44,855 nt of DNA from Myxococcota bacterium (lineage in GTDB: Bacteria; Myxococcota_A; UBA9160; UBA4427). Position numbers and translations under genes: made by a program. The stretch lies in NCBI GenBank assembly GCA_029941885.1, contig JAPYTP010000025.1, positions 1 to 44,855 on the forward strand. The letters run 5' to 3'. The notes under the pieces are model-generated. The model was given only the letters and a program-made list of their open reading frames with translations. It ran no database searches and was not told the origin of the DNA. Each line of letters opens with the position of its first letter. The stretch's first letter is position 1. Positions 38,158 through 44,855 of this stretch are shown one piece after another.

Positions 38158-41100
38158 TTAGGAGGGATCCAGAACTCCGAATGCCGAGGACACGTGACTG
38201 ACGCCCCGTGAGAAGGCCAGCTTGCCATCTTCCACGATGACCATCGCGGCGGGAATCATCAGCAGGGTGAAGAAAGTCGCGACGAGCACCCCAAATCCGA
38301 GAGAAATCGCCATCGGGATCACGAACTGCGCCTGGGCCGACTGTTCCAGCATGACCGGAAGCAGACCGGCGAAGGTCGTCGCCGAGGTCAGCATGATCGG
38401 TCGGAATCGGCGGCCGCCCGCCAGAACCGCCGACTCACGCACACTATTCCCCTCGTCGCGCATCCGATTCATGAAGGACACGAGCACGAGGCTGTCATTC
38501 ACCACGACCCCGGCACACGCCATGATCCCGATCATCGACAGGAAGCTCATGTGATAGTTCATGACCCAGTGGCCCAAGACAGCTCCGACATAGCCAAAGG
38601 GAACCGTCAGCATGATGACGATTGCCTGGCTGTAGGAGCGAAGCGGAACGGCGATGAGAATGAAGATCGAAAGGACGGCGACGAACGCGGCGATCCGCAG
38701 GCTACCCATCGCCTCGATCCTCTCCTTTTGCTCCCCCTCGAACCCCCAGCTCACGGAGGGATGGAGAGCGATGATTCCCGGCATGACATCGGTTTCGATC
38801 GCTTCAGCGATCTCGACCGCGTTGGCCTGGTGCTCGTCGAGGTCCGCCGTCACTTCGACACGACGCTCACCATTGATCCGACGGAGCGAAGCCGCTCCTC
38901 GACCCAATTCGGCACTCGCGACCGAAGGAAACGGGACCGCCCGCCCGTCCGGCAGCCGGATTCGAAGCGTCTCGACATCGCGGAGCGAACGACGTTCGTC
39001 GGCGGGATATCGAACCATCACCTTGACCTCGTCCGGACCACGCTGGATTCGCTGTACCTCCGCACCGTAGAAGGCCTGGCGAACCTGTCTGCCGACATCC
39101 TGCACCGACAGGCCCAGGCTCTCCGCCTCGGGGCGGATCGAGATCTGGAGTTCTTGCTTGCCGTCGCGATGGGAATCGCGGATATCGCTCACACCGGGAT
39201 AGCGCGCGAGGGCAATCGTGAGATCATCCGCTGCTGATTTCAATTGCTCGATATCGTCGCCACGCAGTTCGATCGCGATCGGATCGCCGAAGCTCCGTCT
39301 CTCTCCGCTATAGGTGAGTTCCTCTGCTCCCGGAATCGCCCCGGTCAGCTCGCGCCAACGATTCGCGATCTCCTTGGCACCGATCTCGCGCTCCTCCGAG
39401 GGGCTGAGTTCGATCGTCACCTGCCCCAGATGGGGTTGGCCAAGACTCCCCGGACGGTCGATTGGACTCGTCCCGCGGTGCGCCCCGACCATCGAGAGCA
39501 CGTGCTGAATGATCGGTGGATCGCCAGGCCGCGCGCGTGCCACGAGTTCGTCGCGCAACTCGTCGAGCGCCGCGTTCAACCGGGCGACCGCATCCTCGGT
39601 TTCGTGTGCGGGCGTCCCGAGCGGCATCGTGATCCGCGCGTAGGCGTTGTCCGCTTCGGTCGAGGGCATCATCACCGATTTCACTCGGCCGCCCGCGACC
39701 AGCCCGAGAGCGACCATGAAGACCGCGGCGGCAACCGCGATCGTCAAGTACCGCCATTCGACCGCACTCTCGACCGCAGGCCGGTAGGCATTCGCGAGGA
39801 ACCACTCGAGCCCTCGGTTGATCCGCGCCTGAACCCGCGCCCATGCCTTCGAGATCGGGAATCGCGGTTCCTGACCGACGCCCGACCCGTGGCCCAGGTG
39901 GGAGGGCAGGACGAGCTTCGATTCGATCAACGAAAACAAGAGGGCAACGCACATCACGCCCCCCATCGACTTCGCCATGAATTGTGCATCGCCCTCGATC
40001 AGCGCGAAGGGAGCAAAGGCGGCGATCGTCGTCAGCACCCCGAAGACGACGGGGGTCGCGACTTCCTGGGTCCCGCGAATCGCAGCGCCCATCGGATCGT
40101 CCGGAGTCTGCTCCTGATGTGTGAAAATGTTTTCGCCCGTCACGATGGCGTCATCGACGAGGATGCCGAGTGCCATGATGAAGGCGAAGACCGTCAGGAT
40201 ATTGATGTCGATGTCGACGATCGGCATCAGCAAAAGGGCGCCCGCGACGGAGACGGGCAACCCCATCGCGACCCAGAAGGCGACACGGAATTTCAAGAAG
40301 AGCGCGAGCAGCGCGATCACTAGAAAGAAGCCCATGAGAGCATTGCCGAGCATCATGTCGATTCGTTGGCCGAGATATTTTGAGTCGTCGTCCCAGACCG
40401 TCAATTTCGCACCGACGGGCAATTCGAGCCGAGCCTCCTCTAGATAGGCGTGGACCTTGTCCGCGACGGCCAGTGCCTGCTGCTCGCCGACGCGGTAGAC
40501 CTGCACAAAGACCGCCCGTTCGCCGTCGAAGTTCGTTGTCTTGATATTCTCCTCGAAGCCGTCCACGACACGCGCGATCTGTCCGACCGTGATCCGCGTT
40601 CCGTCGGCCCGGGTGAGCAGCGGAATCGATTCGAACTCAGTCCCCCAATAGGCCTGATTGTCGGTGCGCAACAGGATTTCGCCTGCATCGGTCCGAACGG
40701 TGCCGCCGGGAATGTCGATCGAGGTCCGCCGAATCGCATCGACGACGTCGTCGAAGCGCAGGTCGTAGCTCTGCAGCGCACCCTCGGAGATCTCGATCGA
40801 GATCTCATAGGGACGCGTCGCGGCGAGATCGACCTGGGACACGCCGGGCAGCCGTGCGATCTCGTCCCGGATATGCTGGCCGAGTGAGGTCAGACTCTTC
40901 TCGTCGAGCGGACCATGGATCGCGATGTCCATCACGCCCATCCGCAACTGGAGTTCCGAAACGATCGGCTCCTCGATCTCCTCGGGAAAGGTCGTAATGC
41001 CGTCGACTCGACTCTCGATCTCATCGAGGGCCTTCGAGAGTTCCGCGCCCGGAGCCAATTCGATCATCAGGTTCGTCGCGCCTTCATTGGCTGAGGACGT

Positions 41101-41343
41101 CAGTTCCTCGATTCCCTCGACGTCCTCGATCTCCTCTTCGATCCGTATGGTGACCGACTTCTCGATCTCTTCAGGCGACGACCCGGGATACACGACGGTG
41201 ACCGACACGTAGTTGAAATCGAAATCGGGCATGATCGTCTGCTTGATGCGCGGCGCGGTCATCAGGCCACCGATCAAGATCGTGGCCATCAGGAGATTCG
41301 CGGCTACATGATTCTCGGCGAACCATGAAATCGCGCGATTCAT
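38158..41343 (-). CDS. Efflux RND transporter permease (AcrB/MexB-like)
   Basis: 1061 residues, the usual size. MNRAISWFAENHVAANLLMA starts TM1; a periplasmic head follows (DFNYVSVTVVYPGSSPEEIE, EIEDVEGIEELTSSANEGAT). TM4 has the proton-relay acids in LGILVDDAIVTGENIFTHQE. AFVAVLSIFILIAVPLRSYS and GVVVNDSLVLVSFMNRMRDE mark the second half; the Lys of AcrB TM10 is Asn here, as in many non-AcrB RND pumps. RND permeases expel lipophilic compounds from the inner membrane or periplasm with a periplasmic adaptor. It overlaps the adaptor by ATGA (41340-41343). No outer-membrane TolC gene is adjacent. Confidence 0.93.
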   Translation of the reverse strand: MNRAISWFAENHVAANLLMATILIGGLMTAPRIKQTIMPDFDFNYVSVTVVYPGSSPEEIEKSVTIRIEEEIEDVEGIEELTSSANEGATNLMIELAPGAELSKALDEIESRVDGITTFPEEIEEPIVSELQLRMGVMDIAIHGPLDEKSLTSLGQHIRDEIARLPGVSQVDLAATRPYEISIEISEGALQSYDLRFDDVVDAIRRTSIDIPGGTVRTDAGEILLRTDNQAYWGTEFESIPLLTRADGTRITVGQIARVVDGFEENIKTTNFDGERAVFVQVYRVGEQQALAVADKVHAYLEEARLELPVGAKLTVWDDDSKYLGQRIDMMLGNALMGFFLVIALLALFLKFRVAFWVAMGLPVSVAGALLLMPIVDIDINILTVFAFIMALGILVDDAIVTGENIFTHQEQTPDDPMGAAIRGTQEVATPVVFGVLTTIAAFAPFALIEGDAQFMAKSMGGVMCVALLFSLIESKLVLPSHLGHGSGVGQEPRFPISKAWARVQARINRGLEWFLANAYRPAVESAVEWRYLTIAVAAAVFMVALGLVAGGRVKSVMMPSTEADNAYARITMPLGTPAHETEDAVARLNAALDELRDELVARARPGDPPIIQHVLSMVGAHRGTSPIDRPGSLGQPHLGQVTIELSPSEEREIGAKEIANRWRELTGAIPGAEELTYSGERRSFGDPIAIELRGDDIEQLKSAADDLTIALARYPGVSDIRDSHRDGKQELQISIRPEAESLGLSVQDVGRQVRQAFYGAEVQRIQRGPDEVKVMVRYPADERRSLRDVETLRIRLPDGRAVPFPSVASAELGRGAASLRRINGERRVEVTADLDEHQANAVEIAEAIETDVMPGIIALHPSVSWGFEGEQKERIEAMGSLRIAAFVAVLSIFILIAVPLRSYSQAIVIMLTVPFGYVGAVLGHWVMNYHMSFLSMIGIMACAGVVVNDSLVLVSFMNRMRDEGNSVRESAVLAGGRRFRPIMLTSATTFAGLLPVMLEQSAQAQFVIPMAISLGFGVLVATFFTLLMIPAAMVIVEDGKLAFSRGVSHVSSAFGVLDPS

Positions 41344-42746
41344 GAATCGTCGGCCTCGATGAGGCGCAACGACATCCCGTCCGAATAGATGCGCAGGGGC
41401 GAAATCAAGACCCAATCTCCCGTTTCGAGTCCACCATCGATCACCACCCGATTCCGGTCGCGACGAAGGATCGACACGTCACGCACGCGAAGGCGACCCG
41501 CCTTCCCGCGAAGTGCCTCGGAGCCCTCGGTCGGTTGCAGGTCTTCGCTCGCGTCCCGCTCTTCGAAGGGTTCTGCGACGGGTTCCGCGATGAAGACTCG
41601 ATTCCCGTCGCGAAGGGCCATCAGCGGCAACACGAACACGTCGTTGACCGCCCGCCCTTCGATTTCAGCGGTTACGAACAGCCCGGAGGGAAGCGGCACC
41701 CTCGATCCGGCGGCCGCCACGAGGGAGCCCCGATCGTTCGGTGCCCCATCCAGATTGGCAATCCCGCCGAGCGCATAGGGATCGTCGACGCGCGCGACCA
41801 CGTGGAGCATGCGGGTCCGCTCGTCGATCGCGGCCTCCGCGCGAACCAATCGCGCCGGCCAGACGAACTCCCGTCCACCGAGTCGGCCCGATAGGGCGAC
41901 CCGCGCTCCTTCGACTGTTCCCAGCCTGGCCCCCTCGAGTTCGACGTCGAGATAGGCGAGATCGTCGGTTTGGATCGGCAACCGCACCTCGGCGTAGTCG
42001 ACGGCAAAGATCCGCCCGAGCTTCGTCCCCGGAGACACGAAGCGACCGACATCGACACTGCGCTCGCGAACATGACCCGTGAACGGCGCGCGAACGACGG
42101 TTCTTTCGAAATCGAGTTCTGCCTGCTCGAAGGAAGCGCGGGCTTCGGCGAGGAATGCCGAGGCCACGAGTTCTCGATTCTCGAACTGCTCGAGGTCGGA
42201 CGCGCTGGCCGCACCACGCTGTTCGAGCAGACGTCGGCGGTCCGCTTCCGAAGAGGCGAGTCGTGCCTCGCTCTCTCGCAGCGTCACGTTGGCGCGAGCC
42301 CGATCTCGTGCGATCCGATATTCCCGTTGGTCGAGACGCAAGAGATCGTCGCCCGCCTCGAAGAGTCCGCCCACGACGAGATCGTCTGAGACCCAGACGA
42401 CGCGTCCGCGGACCTCCGCCACGAGGTCACTCTCGGTTCGAGGCGCGACCGTCCCACGTGCTTGGACGCTGAGACGCAGATTCTCCGAGCTTACGGTCAG
42501 TACGCGGACGAGCGGGGACGGGGGCGCTAGATCGCGGGTCTGCGGCTTTTCTCGCGTGGCGACGAGCACCGCGTAGATGGCAAAGCCGATCGAGACGGCC
42601 ACCAGGGGCAGCACCCAGCGAAGCCGCGATCGGCGAGCGGCCTCGTCTCCGCGCAGGGCCGCCAGCTGCTGGCTCACCTCTTTCTCGGCCTTGGCGCGCT
42701 TCCCATCGGGATCGCGGGGCTCGAGTGAGACCGGTTCGATGGTCAT
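41340..42746 (-). CDS. RND efflux periplasmic adaptor (HlyD/MexH-like membrane fusion protein)
   Basis: 468 residues. One N-terminal anchor (VLPLVAVSIGFAIYAVLVAT) is followed by the lipoyl-like entry RLSVQARGTVAPRTESDLVA, EVRGRVVWVSDDLVVGGLFE, and a coiled-coil hairpin (ARANVTLRESEARLASSEAD, RRRLLEQRGAASASDLEQFE). Beyond it are FERTVVRAPFTGHVRERSVD, DVGRFVSPGTKLGRIFAVDY and the beta-barrel and proximal domains. It joins the permease to an outer channel. The ATG at 42746 forms ATGA with a possible upstream ORF. The permease start overlaps its stop (ATGA), indicating coupled synthesis. Confidence 0.92.
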   Translation of the reverse strand: MTIEPVSLEPRDPDGKRAKAEKEVSQQLAALRGDEAARRSRLRWVLPLVAVSIGFAIYAVLVATREKPQTRDLAPPSPLVRVLTVSSENLRLSVQARGTVAPRTESDLVAEVRGRVVWVSDDLVVGGLFEAGDDLLRLDQREYRIARDRARANVTLRESEARLASSEADRRRLLEQRGAASASDLEQFENRELVASAFLAEARASFEQAELDFERTVVRAPFTGHVRERSVDVGRFVSPGTKLGRIFAVDYAEVRLPIQTDDLAYLDVELEGARLGTVEGARVALSGRLGGREFVWPARLVRAEAAIDERTRMLHVVARVDDPYALGGIANLDGAPNDRGSLVAAAGSRVPLPSGLFVTAEIEGRAVNDVFVLPLMALRDGNRVFIAEPVAEPFEERDASEDLQPTEGSEALRGKAGRLRVRDVSILRRDRNRVVIDGGLETGDWVLISPLRIYSDGMSLRLIEADDS

Positions 42747-43496
42747 CGCCGACCCGCCGACCCACCCGCGTCGAGGCCGGGAAAACCGTCTGACGCGGCA
42801 GCGGCCGTCTCGGCACGAAGTGCAGTCGGAGTGCCCGGAAGATTTTCGGTAGCAGCGTCGGATTGGAGATGAGGCACGGCTTCGGCGATCCCGCCACGTA
42901 GGGGCACGGCAGTCGTGCGCTCCCGGAAAATCCCGATCACGATCGATCCACCGAACGGGCGATCGAACCAGTGTGCGGGAAGCCCGCGCGGAGGGCAACT
43001 CGGACTAACCCGATCCGGGATCCGCAGTTTCTCCGGAGGGCTCGGAGTCGGACGGAGAAGGCCGACGAGGAGAGCGAGACGTCGCCTACTCGCGACCACG
43101 ACCGCCGCCAGACCCGCCCGCGGCCCCCCCCTGCGACGAAGAGTCCGACCGCTCCGAGTGCAGGAGCCCCGTCCGGGGGATGACCGCCATGTGGACAAGA
43201 CTGCTCGGCGCCGCCGCCGATCGAGGGCGCTCCCTCAGCGATCGTTGCGGACTCCGGTGCGATCGTCGGCGCATTCTGAGCCACCGCAGAGGTCGAGGGA
43301 CAGACGAGGGCATGTGGGAACCCGGCGCATCCGGACGCTCGGCAAGGGTCATGGCGCGGGTCACACCGGAAAAACGCGGGGCGATCGGCCACTTTCCAGT
43401 AGGGCTTATGCCCCAGTCGTGGGTGCCCCGGAACTGCGCATGAATCCCGCGCGACCCGCCCGCGGCGTCGATGAGTCGGATCGAAGGAGCGTCCCG
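42747..43496. other. 750-nt stretch without a convincing gene; weak minus-strand frame coupled to the adaptor
   Basis: No ORF here has recognisable domains. The best minus-strand frame ends in a TGA at 42743-42745 that overlaps the adaptor ATG as ATGA. It can be read upward as FGGSIVIGIFRERTTAVPLR and LAAVVVASRRRLALLVGLLR, a possibly hydrophobic protein, up to a start near 43198. A C8 run at 43124-43131 would permit a frame change: in the other minus frame the adjacent sequence reads DGAPALGAVGLFVAGGG, hydrophobic and adjacent. This could be a damaged or mis-assembled membrane gene heading the RND operon, or non-coding sequence. Codon bias is not decisive by eye. Confidence 0.25.
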
Positions 43497-43862
43497 ATGC
43501 CCACCGCTCAGCCGCAACTCGAACGCGTCCAACAGCATCTGCTGGAGCGATTCACAGGCATGACGCTGGACCTGGTCCTGTCGGAATTCGCCCCGGACCG
43601 CAGCGACGGTGCCACGTTGGTCCAGTCGACGCGCGCGCTTGCGGGAATCGAGGGCATCCCGGTTGTGTTGCTGGACGAGTCCGCCCATGAGAGTCGACGC
43701 GCTGTCGCCCGAGCCGCGGGCGCGGCGGGCTATGTGATCCTCCCTCCCGATATGAACCGCTTCGTGACTCGAGAACCAGCGCCGACCCAGGACCCACAAC
43801 GGATAGTTCGGCACGGAATGCGGACGACCCCGGTGACTCACGCGTTCAACGACGGCCGATAA
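43497..43862 (+). CDS. Degenerate response-regulator receiver-like protein
   Basis: 121 residues. AAGGAG 7 nt before the ATG makes the start convincing. GMTLDLVLSEFAPDRSDGAT matches the phosphorylation-site strand of a CheY-like receiver, but the acceptor Asp position reads Glu (DLVLSE for DLVLLD). GIPVVLLDESAHESRRAVAR and AGAAGYVILPPD follow as the later strands, with Leu where the conserved Lys should be. The first strand with the acidic pair is missing, unless the in-frame VDESDRRS before the ATG belongs to it. A pseudo-receiver or partial domain that cannot be phosphorylated normally is the simplest reading. Its end overlaps the converging hydrolase gene by 17 nt. Confidence 0.55.
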   Translation: MPTAQPQLERVQQHLLERFTGMTLDLVLSEFAPDRSDGATLVQSTRALAGIEGIPVVLLDESAHESRRAVARAAGAAGYVILPPDMNRFVTREPAPTQDPQRIVRHGMRTTPVTHAFNDGR

Positions 43863-44613
43863 AATCCGCAGCCGCGGTCGCCAGCGCCGACCCGTCGTAG
43901 TCGACCGTTGCCACATGTCCGGACCGCGCGAGCATGAAGAGTTCTTTTTCCTTCGAGCCGATTTCCTCGTAGAGGCGGCGCGCGTCCCGCGGCCGCGCCG
44001 TCCTGTCGAGTTCACCGTGGGCCACGAGGATGGGCGCTTCGACCCGGCCGAGGTCCGGGATCACTTCCTCCTGAAGTCGGATCAGCTCCTGGACGGAATC
44101 GAAGGGCATGGCGGGTATCCCGGGATGTCGAGCGCGCGCTTGGGGGTCCTGGATATCTGAGTCACGCTTCTTGCGCGACGTGATCAATAATCGCAAGAGG
44201 GGCAGGATCTGCGGAATCGGTGGTGCGAGGACGAGCGGAACACCGATGACGACGAGTCCGTCGACCGGCTCCGATTGTGCGATCCGAAGGCTGACGAGCC
44301 CACCCATCGACACACCGACCAGAAAGACGCGTTCGTATTCGGCGCGAAGCGTCAGGACTTCGGCCAGAGCGCGCTCGACCCAATCGAAGCGAGTGGTCGC
44401 CGCCAGGGCTTCGACGCTCCCCCCGTGCCCCGCCATGCAGATTCCCCGTGCGCGAATGCCGCGTGCGACGAGCGCGTGAGCGACCGGGCGAACCTCGTAG
44501 GGCGTGCCTGTGAGACCATGTAGACAGAGCGCTGCCGCGCCGTTCGCGGTGCCGGGCTCGGGCACCAGATCGAAGGGCGAGTCGTCGACCCGTACGTCGG
44601 GAGAATCGCTCAC
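43846..44613 (-). CDS. Alpha/beta hydrolase (carboxylesterase/monoacylglycerol lipase type)
   Basis: 255 residues. AALCLHGLTGTPYEVRPVAH holds the oxyanion His-Gly, FLVGVSMGGLVSLRIAQSEP the nucleophile (GVSMGG), AHGELDRTARPRDARRLYEE the Asp, and LARSGHVATVDYDGSALATA the His. MPFDSVQELIRLQEEVIPDL lies in the cap. This is close to Est30-like carboxylesterases and monoacylglycerol lipases, which cleave short esters or monoglycerides in the cytosol. GTG at 44613 overlaps the larC stop by the GTGA sequence, so it is coupled to larC; the link is not explained by known larC neighbours. Confidence 0.88.
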   Translation of the reverse strand: MSDSPDVRVDDSPFDLVPEPGTANGAAALCLHGLTGTPYEVRPVAHALVARGIRARGICMAGHGGSVEALAATTRFDWVERALAEVLTLRAEYERVFLVGVSMGGLVSLRIAQSEPVDGLVVIGVPLVLAPPIPQILPLLRLLITSRKKRDSDIQDPQARARHPGIPAMPFDSVQELIRLQEEVIPDLGRVEAPILVAHGELDRTARPRDARRLYEEIGSKEKELFMLARSGHVATVDYDGSALATAAADFIGRR

Positions 44614-44855
44614 GCCTCGAACTCTCGGCGTGCCTGCTCGCGCACTCTCTCCACGATTTCTCGCAACGGCAGCCCGCTCTTCCTCGCGAGGCGCTTGCAG
44701 TCGTCGTACTCAGGGGAACATTCGAGTCCTCCCTCCGGACTTCGAATCAGCTTGACTGAAACCATCCCCAGCGGCGTCTTCAGCCGTCGGCTCGAGCGCT
44801 CGAGCAAGAGCCTATCCCACTCGGACACACGCACACCGATCGCCGGCGACTCCGC
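44610..44855 (-). CDS. larC: LarC, nickel-pincer cofactor synthesis protein, C-terminal part only
   Basis: The last 81 codons of a gene that runs off the right edge. ESPAIGVRVSEWDRLLLERS and LKTPLGMVSVKLIRSPEGGL match the end of LarC (metal-binding ETxTLGVR and TPxGPVRVK regions as I recall them), and ECSPEYDDCKRLARKSGLPL with REIVERVREQA fits the LarC PEYEDC tail. LarC inserts nickel by CTP-dependent cyclometallation into the pyridinium cofactor of lactate racemase-type enzymes. Only the 3' end is in view, so completeness or a LarC1/LarC2 split cannot be judged. Confidence 0.75.
   Translation of the reverse strand, partial: AESPAIGVRVSEWDRLLLERSSRRLKTPLGMVSVKLIRSPEGGLECSPEYDDCKRLARKSGLPLREIVERVREQARREFEA

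Noticed and set aside
43086-44015. 309-codon minus-strand frame overlapping the receiver-like gene and the hydrolase
   Set aside because: Out of frame with the real hydrolase and composed of basic low-complexity runs.

Overview
This 44.9 kb window is high-GC, densely packed chromosomal DNA with no rRNA, tRNA, CRISPR array, insertion sequence or phage gene that I can recognise. It carries repeated metal-dependent amidohydrolases, luciferase-like flavin oxidoreductases, zinc and quinone-type alcohol dehydrogenases, crotonases, a MaoC hydratase, a sulfotransferase, a DUF3604 lipoprotein and a eukaryotic-like IleS. That mix suggests a metabolically versatile Gram-negative environmental bacterium of the old 'Deltaproteobacteria' (Myxococcota or Binatota type). 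The taxonomic placement is inference only.

Layout. 1-2.8 kb: a decayed FAD-dependent flavoprotein, an NrtS-like small transporter, a nitroreductase and a FadR-type GntR regulator with a probable operator. 2.8-5 kb: a two-gene cassette of Cys-pair membrane proteins behind a MerR-type promoter, and an MBL-fold lipoprotein. 5-22 kb: a catabolic region with three amidohydrolases, three MDR dehydrogenases, two LLM flavoproteins, an SDR, MaoC, thioesterase II, two VOC proteins, a cupin, two small ABM/DUF1330 proteins, a molybdopterin oxidoreductase and a crotonase. 22.4-25.7 kb: ileS, heading an apparent operon with the crotonase and a VOC protein. 25.9-32.8 kb: DoxX, a second crotonase, a coupled MFS-sulfotransferase pair, a PlsC-like acyltransferase and the DUF3604 lipoprotein. 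33-38 kb: an ECF sigma factor coupled to an SRPBCC protein, an alpha/beta hydrolase, and an overlapping rsmJ-rsmE-ilvA operon. 38-44.9 kb: an RND efflux adaptor and permease, a poorly coding 750 bp stretch, a degenerate receiver protein, a second alpha/beta hydrolase and the 3' end of larC.

How it may work together. The 5-22 kb genes supply typical steps of CoA-linked or aromatic/alicyclic degradation: flavin oxygenation, alcohol oxidation, hydration, decarboxylation or hydrolysis, and thioester cleavage. No single known pathway is complete here. The main non-gene signals are a recurring -10-like element (roughly CGYTAGNNT) ahead of many genes, in several cases placed so that transcripts would be leaderless, and a set of short perfect dyads over predicted promoters. 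Two genes carry single-base losses in G runs, which could be true decay or assembly error.
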